A stretch of DNA of 64,000 nucleotides from Flavobacteriaceae bacterium PS02336 (GCA_029960065.1 JASCOF010000004.1:62001-126000); one strand, 5' to 3'; shown: positions 8,453 through 19,016, counted from the stretch's first letter. Program-made: numbers and translations. The notes: generated by a model not told the origin, from the sequence alone.

Positions 8453-9187
8453 TTAACTTCTTTGACGGACTACTTCGTATAGAAATGCGCCGCAGGCAAC
8501 AGAAACATTTAAAGATCCTATTGAGCCAAACATTGGCAGTTTTGCTTTTTCATCTACTATCTTCAAGACAGAAGGGTTTATTCCTCGATCTTCTGAACCC
8601 ATAATTATCGCAATTGGATCAGAAAGAGAAACGTCATAAATATTTTGATCTGTTTTTTCAGTTGCAGCTACGGTTTTAATTCCAGAGCCCTGCAAATAGA
8701 AAATGGCATCTTTAATATGTTCCACTTTGCAGATAGGCACATTAAATACTGCTCCAGCTGACGTTTTAACCGTGTCTCCGTTCACAGGTGCAGAACCCGC
8801 TTTTTGAACAATGATTCCGTTCACGCCAGTGCATTCTGCCGTTCTAATAATTGCACCAAAATTTCTTGCATCAGAAATTTGATCTAATATTAAGAATAAA
8901 GGTTTTTTTCCAGATTCAATAGTAGATTCAACAAGGTGTTCCAAATCTATAAAGCCAATAGGAGAGATGGTAGCTACAGCACCTTGATGGTTATTTGGAG
9001 TAAGACGGTTTAATTTTTCTACAGGAACATAAGAGAAATTAATGTTTGCACGTTTCATTACCTTCATTAAATCTTTCATTAACTCTCCAGAAATCTCTTT
9101 CTGAATAAAGACTTTGTCTACTTCTTTTCCTGCTTGAATTGCTTCTATAATGGCTCTAATGCCGAATATTTGATGTTCTTTTTCCAT
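8453..9187 (-). CDS. rlmB: 23S rRNA 2'-O-ribose methyltransferase RlmB (TrmH/SPOUT family)
   Basis: A 244-residue SPOUT methyltransferase expected to methylate the ribose of G2251 in the 23S rRNA P-loop. The N-terminal substrate-binding domain starts EHQIFGIRAIIEAI. The three SpoU motifs are visible: LDQISDARNFGAIIRTAE (about residues 102-119), IIMGSEDRGI (about 192-201) and GSLNVSVACGAFLYEVVRQR at the C-terminus, which form the knot that binds S-adenosylmethionine. The exact target base is taken from family membership. The -7 box is four bases from the ATG, so the transcript may be leaderless. Confidence 0.93.
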   Translation of the reverse strand: MEKEHQIFGIRAIIEAIQAGKEVDKVFIQKEISGELMKDLMKVMKRANINFSYVPVEKLNRLTPNNHQGAVATISPIGFIDLEHLVESTIESGKKPLFLILDQISDARNFGAIIRTAECTGVNGIIVQKAGSAPVNGDTVKTSAGAVFNVPICKVEHIKDAIFYLQGSGIKTVAATEKTDQNIYDVSLSDPIAIIMGSEDRGINPSVLKIVDEKAKLPMFGSIGSLNVSVACGAFLYEVVRQRS

Positions 9188-9191
9188 GTGG

Positions 9192-9199
9192 CAAATATA
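9192..9199 (-). promoter_or_regulatory. Candidate -7 box TATATTTG for rlmB
   Basis: A perfect TAnnTTTG box on the minus strand ends four bases before the rlmB ATG. It sits directly downstream of the terminator that ends the SusC/SusD operon, which supports a separate transcript. Confidence 0.6.
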
Positions 9200-9215
9200 G
9201 GTAATATGTTTATAT

Positions 9216-9250
9216 AAAAAAACCGCCCTGAATTAACAGAGCGGTTTTGA
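9216..9250 (-). terminator. Terminator of the SusC/SusD operon
   Basis: On the minus strand, AAAACCGC (complement of 9241-9248) pairs with the arm at 9219-9226; an inner CTG/CAG pair tightens the loop. A run of T follows. It lies 20 bases after the SusD stop and just before the rlmB promoter. Confidence 0.85.
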
Positions 9251-9270
9251 TATTTATTTAAGTCTAAAAA

Positions 9271-10848
9271 TTATTTTTTAGCCCAAATTAATTTAGTGTC
9301 TAATTCATCACCACCAATTGCAGCAGCAGCAGCAGCAACATTCTCACCATTTAACTGTTGTAAGTTAACTGGGTAAGTAAATCTAGCAGGCATAGCTGTT
9401 AAATTGTTTAAAGCAATAAATGTATAAGTTGTAACTCCAGCTTGTGGTACATTGAAAGCGTAAGACTGACCTGGTAAAAGAATTGTATTAGGGAATCCAG
9501 TTCTTCTGTATTCAGCATAAGCTTCGTAAGGTTGCATGAAAAGAGCAATATACTTTTGGTTAAGTACGTTTGCTTGGTTCGCAGCTGGCAAAGTAGCTAA
9601 GAAAGCTGTGATTTTTGCAGCTGATACTCCCCAACGCTCCATAGATGCTCTTACACCATTCTGGTAGTTTGCATTGTTCCATCCATTGTTTTCTGCTAAA
9701 AGGAATTGTACTTCAGCATATTCCATTAAGATTTCTCTGTAATCTTGTTTTAACACATTTGAACTCCAGAAAGAAGTACTTGGTCTTTGTCCTGCTGCTT
9801 GAGCACTTGTAATACCGTATGGCATACCAACGTATTGTGTTAAATCATCTGTTTCAGTATAACTTGCAGCTTTTACAGCAGCTTTAGTAGCTGTTTTTGG
9901 AGCAGCGTATTTTTGTAACCTTGGGTCAACTCCAAAATTTCCTAAGTTTCCTTTTAACAAGTCAACAAATGTATTAGAGATAGCAAAGTCAGTTCTGTTT
10001 CCAATGTAGAAATCATTGTAGAATGGACTTGGAAGTACATCGTCTTTTTGGTAAGTTAAACCAACATTGTCAGCGTTTGAAGTCATAACACCTCCAGCAA
10101 TAGCTTCAGTAATATGAGTTTCAGCTCCAGGAACAACTCCTTTTACTCTTGTTGCAATACGTAATCTTAAAGAGTTAGCGAATTTAACAAGTTTTGCAGG
10201 AGTTCCAAAAAGTTTATCACCTCTTGTAAATACAACTGGCTCAGAAGTTACAACCATTGCAGCAGCTTCTTTAAGTTCTTTCAAAAGATCTGCGTAGATC
10301 TTTGTTTGAGAAGCGAATTTAGGCTTTAAATATTTCTCAATCTGCAATGCCTGGAAATCAGGATCATTGTTTCCATAAGACCAGTAAGGAACATCTCCAT
10401 AAGCATCAACTAATTGTAAAAAAGTATATGCTAACATTACTCTGGCAGCTGCAATTTGGTTATTTGGATTTCCATAAGCCTCATTTGCTGCTCTAGTTAC
10501 AGGGTCAGTATTTAAATCAATTACAGTTTTATAATCTACAGCACTTAAGTAGTAGTCAGTATATAAACTTTGATTTGTTACTTCTCTAAATTGAAAACGA
10601 TCTTCCTCAGTATAGTTTCTTTGTGCAGAATACTGAACCCATGGTAATGCCATTCTTCCCGAAGAGAAACTTCCTCTTGAGTTTGTCATTAAAGCATAGT
10701 TTGCACCGTTAAAAATACCGAAAGTAGTTGTTTGACCAATTTCAGGTGCATTAGGGTTTTTGTTGATTTCCTCTAATTTATCATCACAACTTACAGTAGT
10801 GGTAAGTAGTGTTGCAATTGATAATATTGATATGAATATTTTTTTCAT
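9271..10848 (-). CDS. SusD/RagB-like nutrient-binding outer-membrane lipoprotein (SusD-like_2 type)
   Basis: A 525-residue surface lipoprotein expected to cap the neighbouring SusC transporter and bind its substrate outside the cell. The signal peptide ends TTTVSC with Cys21 as lipidation site, followed by DDKLEEINKNPNAPE, a hallmark of this subfamily. NQIAAARVMLAYTFLQLVDA is the helical TPR-like region, and the C-terminal half contains YREILMEYAEVQFLLAENNG, also typical. The protein has no recognisable enzyme domain. It starts 12 bases after the SusC stop. No sugar hydrolase or regulator adjoins the pair, so the substrate cannot be predicted. Confidence 0.95.
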   Translation of the reverse strand: MKKIFISILSIATLLTTTVSCDDKLEEINKNPNAPEIGQTTTFGIFNGANYALMTNSRGSFSSGRMALPWVQYSAQRNYTEEDRFQFREVTNQSLYTDYYLSAVDYKTVIDLNTDPVTRAANEAYGNPNNQIAAARVMLAYTFLQLVDAYGDVPYWSYGNNDPDFQALQIEKYLKPKFASQTKIYADLLKELKEAAAMVVTSEPVVFTRGDKLFGTPAKLVKFANSLRLRIATRVKGVVPGAETHITEAIAGGVMTSNADNVGLTYQKDDVLPSPFYNDFYIGNRTDFAISNTFVDLLKGNLGNFGVDPRLQKYAAPKTATKAAVKAASYTETDDLTQYVGMPYGITSAQAAGQRPSTSFWSSNVLKQDYREILMEYAEVQFLLAENNGWNNANYQNGVRASMERWGVSAAKITAFLATLPAANQANVLNQKYIALFMQPYEAYAEYRRTGFPNTILLPGQSYAFNVPQAGVTTYTFIALNNLTAMPARFTYPVNLQQLNGENVAAAAAAIGGDELDTKLIWAKK

Positions 10849-10860
10849 CTTAATTTTGTT

Positions 10861-13800
10861 TTAGAATTTTAATTCTAGATTCATTCCGTATGTTCTAGTA
10901 GATGGTAAAGAACCTCCTTCTAGACCTTGCGTGTTACCACTACCATATGAAGCCATCTCTGGGTCCATTCCTTTCCAATCGATTCCCCAAGTGAATAAGT
11001 TTCTTGCGAATAAAGAGAATCTAATATCAGCGAAAGGTCCGATGATCTTTTTAGGTAAGTTATATCCAAGAGTTACCTCTCTTAATTTGATATAACTTGC
11101 ATCAAAAACGTTTAAAGCATCAAGTCCGTAGTGTTGTTGAGCCCAAGCTTGACCAGGTAATACAGATGTATTTTTTGTTCCATCTTCGTATACAGCATCA
11201 ACTACAATACCATTCTCTCTAATTCCGTTAGCAGCTGTTGGCTCTAACATACCAGAGTAGTGACCCCACATGTGTGAAGTAGAGAAGTAGCTTCCACCTT
11301 CTTGAATGTCAATTAAGAAACCAAAGTTTAAGTTTTTATATTTAAAGTTGTTTCTGAAACCCATGTTGTATTTAGGAGTAACAGTTCCTAAAGATTTTTG
11401 AGCTGAAGGAATATATGCTCCATCTGCATCAACTACTTTGTTACCATTAGCATCGTAAGTAAAGTCAGTTCCGTAGATTTGACCATAAGGCTGCCCAACT
11501 ACAGCTAATAATCTAGCTTGGAATGGTGCATTTGCAAGAGTTAACTCGTTAGTACCGTCAACTAATTCTAACAATTTGTTTTTGTTTTGAGCATAGTTCC
11601 AAGTGATATCCCATCTGAAATCTTGTGTTCTAACAGGGTTTACTGTTACAGTAGTCTCGATACCTTTATTTTGTAATTTACCAGCATTGAAGTTTTTAAA
11701 TGCATAACCTGTAGATGCATCAACTTGAATTGGAGTAATTAAGTCAGTAGTAGTTACATCATAGTAAGTGAAATCTACTCCTAATCTTCTGTCAAATAAG
11801 CTTAATTCTAAACCTACCTCAGATGTAGTTTTTAACTCAGGTTTTAAGTCTGGGTTACCAGCAGTATTTGGTTGGCTGTATCTTGGATCATTTTGAAATG
11901 ATGTACCAACTGTAGCGTAGTTAGCTAATGCATAAGTTGCAGCAGCGTTACCAGCTTGTGCCCAACCACCTCTTATTTTACCATAGTTTAACCAAGAAAT
12001 GTTAGTTAATTCAGAGAAGATGAAACTTCCAGTAACAGAAGCATAATTAACTGGTTTTCTTACTGTACTAAACCAATCTTGTCTATCTGTAACCTCTAAG
12101 AATAAGAAATCATCATAACCTAAAGATACGAAACCATATAAACTGTTTGTTCTATTTTTTTCGTCAAAGTTAGTTGCTTGCGCAGGGCTTGCACTATTTG
12201 ATAAGTTGTAAATGTTTGGTAGTACTAATCCTCCTACAGTGTTTCCAGAAACTCTTGTAAAGTTGTAGTTTCTTCTGTTAGCTCCAGCAAATGAATTGAT
12301 ACTGAATTTATCGAATTTTTTATCGAAGTGTAAACGAGCTTCGTAGTTGAAGTCTGTTAATGTTCTTGAACTTTGAGTGTAGCTTGAAGTTGCTTGTGAA
12401 CCAATTGCTACTCTTTCTTGAATGTTCAAGTTATAAACGTCAGCATAAACGTTACCTACAGCGTACAATTCTGGTGTGAAGTTGTATGTAAGTTTTCCGT
12501 TACCATAGATTCTATTTCTAGTATCGTTTGAAGTATTTTCATTGATAATCCAGTATGGGTTATCAGAGTAGTTAGGTGTTGCATCATTCCAAGCAATTCT
12601 GTTCCAAGATCTTTGAGCACCATTTGCTAGTTTGTAGTCTTTCAATTCTTCATAATCCAATTGTCTTTGACCCCATTGGAAGAATTTTTGTCCTAAACCA
12701 TTATCACCGTATCCAACTTCAGGTCTGTTGAAACCTCTAGTTTGTACGTATGTTGCCATACCTTCAGCTTTCAATTTGTCGCTTAATTTAGCGTTAGCAT
12801 TGATAGAGAAAGTGTTTTTTGTTAAAGATGAGTTTGGAACAACACCTTCTGTTTTTTGGTTAGCAAAAGAGAATCTAACTCCTGCATCTTGTGTAGATTT
12901 TGCAAAAGAGATAGAGTTGTTTCTTGTTACACCAGTGTTAAAGAATGATCTTACGTCGTTTTTAGGATCTACCCAAGATTTTTCTTTTAAGTAATCATTA
13001 GCGAATTCTGGGTCAAATGCATTCCAAGGTAAATACTTTAAGTTTGCATCATATTTTGGTCCCCAGCTTTCGTCAGTAGCATAGTCAGCAATGTTGTAAG
13101 TTTGACCATTGATAACTTGTTGTTGGAAAGTTGATGAGCTACCTCCTCCATACTCATGCTGTAAGTTTGGCATAATGTATACGTTTTCGAACGTGATACC
13201 TGTATTGAAAGATATTTCAGATTTTCCGCCTGCTTTTTTTGCAGATTTAGTAGTATACAAGATAGCTCCGTTACCAGCTCTACTTCCGTAAAGAGCAGCA
13301 GCAGGACCTCCTTTAAGTACAGTTACAGATTCGATGTCATCTGGATTGATATCAGAAGAAGCATCTCCATAATCTCTACCTCCAGCACCTCTTTGAGTGT
13401 TTGTAGTATTGTAGTTACCATTATCTAATGGGATACCATCAATAACAATTAAAGGTCTGTTTTCACCTGTTACAGATCCAACACCTCTAAGTACAACTCT
13501 TGTAGAACCTCCCATTGTAGAAGGAGCAGTTACTTGTAAACCAGCAACGTTACCAGATAAAGCTGATACTGCGTTGGTTTGTCCTCCTTCGTTAATAACG
13601 CTACCTTTCAAATCCTGAGCAGCGTAACTAATAGATTTTTTCTCTCTTTTAATACCAAGTGCAGCGGTAATTACTACACTCTCTAGTTCTACAGAAGCGT
13701 CAGATAACTTAACGTTTACTGTAGTTGAAGTTGCAGCTAGTTCTTGAGTTTTCATCCCAATGTAGCTGAATACCAAAATTTGGCTTGGTGATGCTTTGAT

Positions 13801-13986
13801 AGAAAATTTACCATCAAAATCAGTTTGTGTCCCCGCTTTAGTCCCTTTAACTAATACACTAACACCCGGTAAAGGCATTCCTGCATTATCAGAAACTGTC
13901 CCAGAAACAGCTCTTTCTTGCGCAAATGATAATTGCGCAACTAGTACTAGTAAAAGCACTAAGAATCCATTGAACTTTAGTTTCAT
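10861..13986 (-). CDS. SusC/RagA family TonB-linked outer-membrane transporter
   Basis: A 1041-residue outer-membrane importer powered by TonB. After a signal peptide (cleaved near LSFAQ, residue 22) comes a carboxypeptidase-regulatory-like beta-sandwich (about residues 25-105, with VSGTVSDNAGMPLPGVSV). The plug follows (about 110-245), containing RPLIVIDGIPLDN and the SusC signature INPDDIESVTVLKGGPAAALYG. The rest is a 22-strand barrel ending in YGMNLELKF. With the SusD partner it should move an oligomeric nutrient into the periplasm. It has no anti-sigma or STN domain at the N-terminus. Transcription starts upstream of 13986; no perfect promoter box was found. Confidence 0.97.
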   Translation of the reverse strand: MKLKFNGFLVLLLVLVAQLSFAQERAVSGTVSDNAGMPLPGVSVLVKGTKAGTQTDFDGKFSIKASPSQILVFSYIGMKTQELAATSTTVNVKLSDASVELESVVITAALGIKREKKSISYAAQDLKGSVINEGGQTNAVSALSGNVAGLQVTAPSTMGGSTRVVLRGVGSVTGENRPLIVIDGIPLDNGNYNTTNTQRGAGGRDYGDASSDINPDDIESVTVLKGGPAAALYGSRAGNGAILYTTKSAKKAGGKSEISFNTGITFENVYIMPNLQHEYGGGSSSTFQQQVINGQTYNIADYATDESWGPKYDANLKYLPWNAFDPEFANDYLKEKSWVDPKNDVRSFFNTGVTRNNSISFAKSTQDAGVRFSFANQKTEGVVPNSSLTKNTFSINANAKLSDKLKAEGMATYVQTRGFNRPEVGYGDNGLGQKFFQWGQRQLDYEELKDYKLANGAQRSWNRIAWNDATPNYSDNPYWIINENTSNDTRNRIYGNGKLTYNFTPELYAVGNVYADVYNLNIQERVAIGSQATSSYTQSSRTLTDFNYEARLHFDKKFDKFSINSFAGANRRNYNFTRVSGNTVGGLVLPNIYNLSNSASPAQATNFDEKNRTNSLYGFVSLGYDDFLFLEVTDRQDWFSTVRKPVNYASVTGSFIFSELTNISWLNYGKIRGGWAQAGNAAATYALANYATVGTSFQNDPRYSQPNTAGNPDLKPELKTTSEVGLELSLFDRRLGVDFTYYDVTTTDLITPIQVDASTGYAFKNFNAGKLQNKGIETTVTVNPVRTQDFRWDITWNYAQNKNKLLELVDGTNELTLANAPFQARLLAVVGQPYGQIYGTDFTYDANGNKVVDADGAYIPSAQKSLGTVTPKYNMGFRNNFKYKNLNFGFLIDIQEGGSYFSTSHMWGHYSGMLEPTAANGIRENGIVVDAVYEDGTKNTSVLPGQAWAQQHYGLDALNVFDASYIKLREVTLGYNLPKKIIGPFADIRFSLFARNLFTWGIDWKGMDPEMASYGSGNTQGLEGGSLPSTRTYGMNLELKF

Positions 13987-14070
13987 TTTTAAATATTTTG
14001 AATTAGTATCGCAAAACTCTTAATAATTTGTTAACTTTCCTAATAAAAAAAATATTTTTTTCATTAAAGA

Positions 14071-15777
14071 TCAAAATTTAACATTATAACATATGTTTAT
14101 GATAGTGTTATATAATTGCAAATCTGATGTTTCTTCTCCTCCGTTTGTAAGGTTTATTTTCAGTATTCCACTTGTTGTCTGAATCGTTGTTCCAATTCCT
14201 ATTCCTATTAATTTTTTTATTTGATTTTTGTTCGAAGCGCTTGTTTTATCTTGGTATAAGGCGTAATCGAGAATTGAATTTATATACAGGTTTTTAGATA
14301 ATAAATACCTGTATTCTGTAAGAATCATCGAAGTGAAGTTTGCTTGAAGGCTATTTTCTAAAAATCCTCGAATTGAGTTCAATCCGCCAAAGCGAAATAA
14401 TTCGTTTGAAATGTAGTTTTGACTCTTTAAGAAATAATTTTGTGAATTTATGTTAATGAAATTTTTTGGATTTAGCTCAAAATTATACTTAAGATTGGCA
14501 TTTATAAAAAACTGCTTGCTTGCTCCAAGTGTTTGTGGGCTATTGTTTGTGGTTCGTTTGCCAAATCCTAATGAAACATATGTATACACCTTGTTGATGA
14601 ATAGTGGGTTTTGATAATCGGCTTTTTGGAAATCGAATGTTGTTGTTAGATAAGAATTGTTGAAATCGCTGATAGAGGAATTATTTGTGTTTTGAATGTC
14701 GCTAGATTCTGTTGATTGATATCCTCCGTATAATTTTGAATTGTAATTTAGGTAATAGCCTAAATTGATGTCTGTTTTTGTGTTTTGAAAAGTACTGTCT
14801 TGTTTAAAAATGTTTAACTGTGCTTTTATTCCAATAGGTGATTGGAAAATATACGGAATTTCAATTTTTGTATTAAAAGTTTTTTGCTGATTGCCGTCGC
14901 TTTTCCAGTACAATGAAAATTTTTCTCCGGCTCGAAGTGTGTTGATTAATGAAATGTCTAAATATCCATTAAGAATTAATTTTTTGTTTTCATCATTAGA
15001 AAATCCAATATAGCCATCAAATGTATTTGCTTTTCTTTTTTCGATATAGGTGTAAATTTTAGTGGAGTCTTTTGTGAAAAGTATTTCAGGATATTTTGTT
15101 TGAGAAATAAATTCAAAACTGTTGAGATCGGTAAAGATGTTTTTAATGATTTCTTGATTGAATGTTCTGTTTAGATATTTTTTATTGAGTTGTTTTAGTG
15201 CTCCCTTTGGGAAATATTCTTTTGAATCGGAATTTGCGTAATTTAGAATAATGGAATTTAAGTTTCTTTTTTTTTCGGAATCTAAATTTAAATCAGCATA
15301 AATTATGGAATTCTTTTTTGTGATATTTTTCAGTTTGATCTTAGTGAATGCGAAACCCGCTTTTTCTTTGTTGGAAATTTCTTGATTTAGAAAATTTTCT
15401 AATTCAGAATATGGAATAAATATGCTGTCACTTGTTGTTTTTCTTTCGTCGTAAAAAGAATTATTTATACCTATATATATATGTACTTCTTTTATCTTGT
15501 TTTTTAGATCTATTATTGAAGTAAAAGTACTGTCGTTAAGTCTCTTGTTTTCTAGTGTTTTACATTCTAAATATCCCTGTTTTGAGAGTTCATTTTTTAC
15601 CGTTGCAATTTCATTAAAAAGAGATTTTATGGTAGAGTGTTTTTTGTTGTAAGAAATAGAGTCAATTGTCTGGCTTTGCTTTTTGTTAATTCCATTTGTA
15701 TTAAGGTAGAAAGTCTGTGCGAAGCAGCCTGAACTAGCTAAGAGAATAAGTATGTTTAGTAATTGTTTCAAAAGCAA
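14071..15777 (-). CDS. Omp85/BamA-TamA-like outer-membrane protein, short form
   Basis: A 568-residue protein with a signal peptide (to about GCFAQ, residue 21), a POTRA-like N-terminal half (for example FTKIKLKNITKKNSIIYADL and the next ILNYANSDSKEYFPKGAL) and a C-terminal barrel. The barrel contains FGGLNSIRGFLENS around residue 460, matching the conserved R-G-F loop motif of Omp85 proteins, and ends with a C-terminal aromatic (YNVKF). It is much shorter than BamA, so it is better compared with TamA-like or lone Omp85 barrels. Its substrate is unknown. It lies upstream of susC on the same strand, separated by 84 bases. Confidence 0.82.
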   Translation of the reverse strand: MLLKQLLNILILLASSGCFAQTFYLNTNGINKKQSQTIDSISYNKKHSTIKSLFNEIATVKNELSKQGYLECKTLENKRLNDSTFTSIIDLKNKIKEVHIYIGINNSFYDERKTTSDSIFIPYSELENFLNQEISNKEKAGFAFTKIKLKNITKKNSIIYADLNLDSEKKRNLNSIILNYANSDSKEYFPKGALKQLNKKYLNRTFNQEIIKNIFTDLNSFEFISQTKYPEILFTKDSTKIYTYIEKRKANTFDGYIGFSNDENKKLILNGYLDISLINTLRAGEKFSLYWKSDGNQQKTFNTKIEIPYIFQSPIGIKAQLNIFKQDSTFQNTKTDINLGYYLNYNSKLYGGYQSTESSDIQNTNNSSISDFNNSYLTTTFDFQKADYQNPLFINKVYTYVSLGFGKRTTNNSPQTLGASKQFFINANLKYNFELNPKNFININSQNYFLKSQNYISNELFRFGGLNSIRGFLENSLQANFTSMILTEYRYLLSKNLYINSILDYALYQDKTSASNKNQIKKLIGIGIGTTIQTTSGILKINLTNGGEETSDLQLYNTIINICYNVKF

Positions 15778-15869
15778 TTGTTTTGTTGTTTAAATGTAAA
15801 GCAAATATCCAATGTTTCTTTGTTAAATCATAGATATAAATAATGTTGTTGAAAATTAATGATTTAACG

Positions 15870-15919
15870 TTTGTATACTGAAAAATATTTTATACATTTG
15901 CAACCCCGTAAAAAGCGGG
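15870..15919 (+). promoter_or_regulatory. Promoter and leader hairpin of the str operon
   Basis: TTTG at 15870-15873 and TACATTTG at 15893-15900 are 19 bases apart, an excellent match to the Bacteroidota promoter consensus. Transcription should start near 15907. The first transcribed bases form a small GC hairpin (CCCG at 15905-15908 with CGGG at 15916-15919), followed by a 34-base A/T leader before rpsL. The hairpin may protect the transcript or take part in feedback control. Confidence 0.82.
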
Positions 15920-15953
15920 AATTTAATAAACATAATAATTTTTAGTATTAATT

Positions 15954-16337
15954 ATGCCAACAATTCAACAATTAGTAAGAACAGGAAGAACTCAGATAAC
16001 TAAGAAGAGTAAATCGGTTGCTTTAGATTCTTGTCCTCAAAGAAGAGGGGTTTGTACGCGTGTTTACACTACTACACCAAAAAAACCAAACTCTGCAATG
16101 CGTAAAGTTGCGCGTGTGCGTTTGACAAATGGTAATGAGGTGAATGCTTACATTCCTGGAGAAGGACACAATCTACAAGAGCACTCGATAGTATTAGTTA
16201 GAGGCGGAAGGGTAAAAGATTTACCAGGTGTTAGATATCATATCGTTCGTGGAGCGCTTGACACGTCAGGAGTTGCAGGAAGAACGCAAAGAAGATCTAA
16301 GTACGGTGCTAAACGCCCAAAAGAAGCAAAAAAGTAA
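15954..16337 (+). CDS. rpsL: 30S ribosomal protein uS12
   Basis: Decoding-centre protein of the small subunit, 127 residues. The universal segments [20 protein letters not shown] and [13 protein letters not shown] are intact. Lys43 and Lys88, the positions where changes commonly give streptomycin resistance, are both the sensitive-type lysine. It is the first gene of the str operon, 54 bases after the promoter box, and rpsG follows after 24 bases. The A/T-rich leader contains no Shine-Dalgarno sequence. Confidence 0.99.
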
Positions 16338-16361
16338 TTTAAAAACTTTTAAGAAAAAGAC

Positions 16362-16838
16362 ATGAGAAAAAGAGCGGCAAAGAAAAGACCACTTTTACCG
16401 GATCCAAGGTTTAACGACCAATTAGTAACACGTTTTGTGAACAACTTAATGTGGGATGGTAAGAAATCTACAGCTTTTAAAGTATTTTATGATGCAATTG
16501 ATATCATCGAATCTAAAAAGCAAAATGATGAGAAAACTTCATTAGAGATCTGGAAAGATGCTTTAACAAACGTTATGCCTCACGTAGAAGTACGTAGCCG
16601 TAGAGTTGGTGGAGCTACATTCCAAATTCCAATGCAGATTCGTCCAGACAGAAAAATTTCTATGGCAATGAAGTGGTTAATACTTTATTCTAGAAGAAGA
16701 AATGAAAAATCTATGGCACAACGTTTAGCTTCAGAATGTTTAGCTGCTGCTAAAGAAGAAGGTGCTGCGGTTAAGAAAAGAATGGATACTCACAAAATGG
16801 CAGAAGCTAATAAAGCATTCTCTCACTTTAGATTTTAA
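16362..16838 (+). CDS. rpsG: 30S ribosomal protein uS7
   Basis: Head-assembly protein of the 30S subunit that binds the 3' major domain of 16S rRNA near the E site. At 158 residues the length is standard. The start [17 protein letters not shown] and the C-terminal [19 protein letters not shown] match the family. It is the second gene of the str operon; fusA begins 10 bases after its stop. Confidence 0.99.
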   Translation: MRKRAAKKRPLLPDPRFNDQLVTRFVNNLMWDGKKSTAFKVFYDAIDIIESKKQNDEKTSLEIWKDALTNVMPHVEVRSRRVGGATFQIPMQIRPDRKISMAMKWLILYSRRRNEKSMAQRLASECLAAAKEEGAAVKKRMDTHKMAEANKAFSHFRF

Positions 16839-16848
16839 TTCGTAAGAA

Positions 16849-19005
16849 ATGGCTAGAGATTTAAAATATACAAGAAATATCGGAATCGCTGCTCACATTG
16901 ATGCTGGTAAAACAACAACAACTGAGCGTATTCTTTTTTATACTGGAAAGTCACACAAAATTGGTGAGGTGCACGATGGTGCTGCAACAATGGACTGGAT
17001 GGCACAAGAGCAAGAAAGAGGTATTACAATTACTTCTGCTGCTACAACTTGTACTTGGAATTTTCCAACTGAACAAGGTAAAGTGTTGCCAGAATCATTG
17101 CCATACCACTTTAATATTATTGATACTCCTGGTCACGTTGACTTTACTGTAGAGGTAAACCGTTCTTTACGTGTACTTGATGGTTTAGTATTTTTATTTA
17201 GTGCTGTTGATGGTGTTGAGCCTCAATCTGAAACTAACTGGAGACTTGCTGATCAATATAGAGTTCCTCGTATGGGATTCGTAAACAAAATGGACCGTCA
17301 AGGAGCTAACTTTTTAGGAGTTTGCGGACAGGTTAAAGATATGTTGAAATCGAATGCGGTTGCAATTACTTTGCCTATCGGAGACGAAGCAGATTTTAAA
17401 GGTATTGTTGACTTAGTGAAAAATCAAGCTATCGTATGGCATGATGAAACTCAAGGAGCTACTTTTGATATCGTTGATATTCCTGCTGATATGGTAGACG
17501 AGGTTAGACAATATCGTTCTATTCTTATCGAAGAAATTGCTACTTACGATGAAAATCTTTTAGATAAGTACATGGAGGATGAGAACTCTATTACTGAAGA
17601 AGAGATTAATAATGCATTAAGAGCTGCTACAATCGACATGGCAATCATTCCTATGCTTGCTGGTTCTTCTTTCAAAAACAAAGGAGTTCAATTTATGTTA
17701 GATGCAGTTTGTAAATATTTACCATCTCCTTTAGATAAAGAAGGTATTGAAGGAATTCACCCTGATGATGCTGATTTATTAGAAGAAGATCAAACTAAAA
17801 TCTTGCGTAAGCCAGATGTAAAAGAGCCATTTGCTGCTTTAGCGTTTAAAATTGCTACTGACCCATTCGTAGGTCGTTTAGCTTTCTTCCGTGCTTACTC
17901 TGGGCGTTTAGATGCGGGTTCTTATGTTTTAAATACTCGTTCTGGTAACAAAGAAAGAATTTCTCGTATTTACCAAATGCACGCTAATAAACAAAATCCA
18001 ATCGAATTTATTGAGGCTGGAGATATTGGTGCTGCTGTTGGATTTAAAGATATTAAAACAGGAGATACTCTTTGTGATGAAAAGAATCCAATTATCTTGG
18101 AATCTATGAAATTCCCAGATCCTGTAATTGGTATTGCTATTGAGCCAAAAACAAAAGCTGACGTTGATAAAATGGGTATGGCTTTAGCTAAATTAGCTGA
18201 GGAAGATCCAACGTTTACAGTTAGAACTGATGAGGCTTCTGGTCAAACTATTATTTCAGGTATGGGTGAGCTTCACTTAGATATCTTAGTTGATCGTATG
18301 AAACGTGAATTTAAAGTTGAAGTGAACCAAGGTGAGCCTCAAGTTGAGTACAAAGAAGCGTTTACAAGATCTGCAACACATAGAGAGACTTACAAGAAAC
18401 AATCTGGAGGTCGTGGTAAATTCGGTGATATCGTGTTTACAATTGAGCCTGCTGATGAAGTTGATGGTAAAGTTCCAGTTGGATTACAATTTATCAATGC
18501 TGTAAAAGGTGGTAACGTTCCTAAAGAATATATCCCTGCTGTTGAAAAAGGATTTAGAGAAGCTATGAAAACTGGTCCATTGGCAGGATATGCTGTGGAT
18601 AGTTTAAAAGTAACTTTAACTGATGGATCTTTCCACCCTGTGGATTCTGATGCATTATCTTTTGAGTTAGCTGCAAGAATGGGTTATAAAGAATCTGGAC
18701 GTGCTGCTGGAGCTGTTATTCTTGAGCCAATCATGAAAATCGAAGTTATTACTCCAGAAGAAAATATGGGTGATATCGTAGGTGACTTGAACCGTCGTAG
18801 AGGTCAGGTAAATGATATGGGTGATAGAAATGGAGCTAAAACTATCAAGGCTGATGTGCCTTTATCAGAGATGTTTGGTTATGTAACAACATTAAGAACA
18901 TTGTCTTCTGGTAGAGCAACTTCAACAATGGAGTTTTCTCACTATGCAGAAACGCCTTCTAATATTTCAGAAGCGGTAATTAAAAAAGCAAAAGGTAACG
19001 CTTAA
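16849..19005 (+). CDS. fusA: Translation elongation factor G
   Basis: Cytoplasmic GTPase that drives translocation and, with RRF, ribosome recycling. The 718-residue protein shows G1 [13 protein letters not shown] (about residues 17-29), G2 [12 protein letters not shown]3 DTPGHVDF and G4 NKMDR, followed by the domain II-V segments. Domain V contains [18 protein letters not shown]. It is longer than E. coli EF-G by about 14 residues because of inserts in the G domain ([15 protein letters not shown] region). As the str-operon copy it is the housekeeping EF-G. Confidence 0.99.
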   Translation: MARDLKYTRNIGIAAHIDAGKTTTTERILFYTGKSHKIGEVHDGAATMDWMAQEQERGITITSAATTCTWNFPTEQGKVLPESLPYHFNIIDTPGHVDFTVEVNRSLRVLDGLVFLFSAVDGVEPQSETNWRLADQYRVPRMGFVNKMDRQGANFLGVCGQVKDMLKSNAVAITLPIGDEADFKGIVDLVKNQAIVWHDETQGATFDIVDIPADMVDEVRQYRSILIEEIATYDENLLDKYMEDENSITEEEINNALRAATIDMAIIPMLAGSSFKNKGVQFMLDAVCKYLPSPLDKEGIEGIHPDDADLLEEDQTKILRKPDVKEPFAALAFKIATDPFVGRLAFFRAYSGRLDAGSYVLNTRSGNKERISRIYQMHANKQNPIEFIEAGDIGAAVGFKDIKTGDTLCDEKNPIILESMKFPDPVIGIAIEPKTKADVDKMGMALAKLAEEDPTFTVRTDEASGQTIISGMGELHLDILVDRMKREFKVEVNQGEPQVEYKEAFTRSATHRETYKKQSGGRGKFGDIVFTIEPADEVDGKVPVGLQFINAVKGGNVPKEYIPAVEKGFREAMKTGPLAGYAVDSLKVTLTDGSFHPVDSDALSFELAARMGYKESGRAAGAVILEPIMKIEVITPEENMGDIVGDLNRRRGQVNDMGDRNGAKTIKADVPLSEMFGYVTTLRTLSSGRATSTMEFSHYAETPSNISEAVIKKAKGNA

Positions 19006-19016
19006 TTCTTAAGAAA

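Noticed and set aside
15954..16337. Possible streptomycin-resistance changes in uS12
   Set aside because: Lys43 and Lys88 are both the usual sensitive-type residues.
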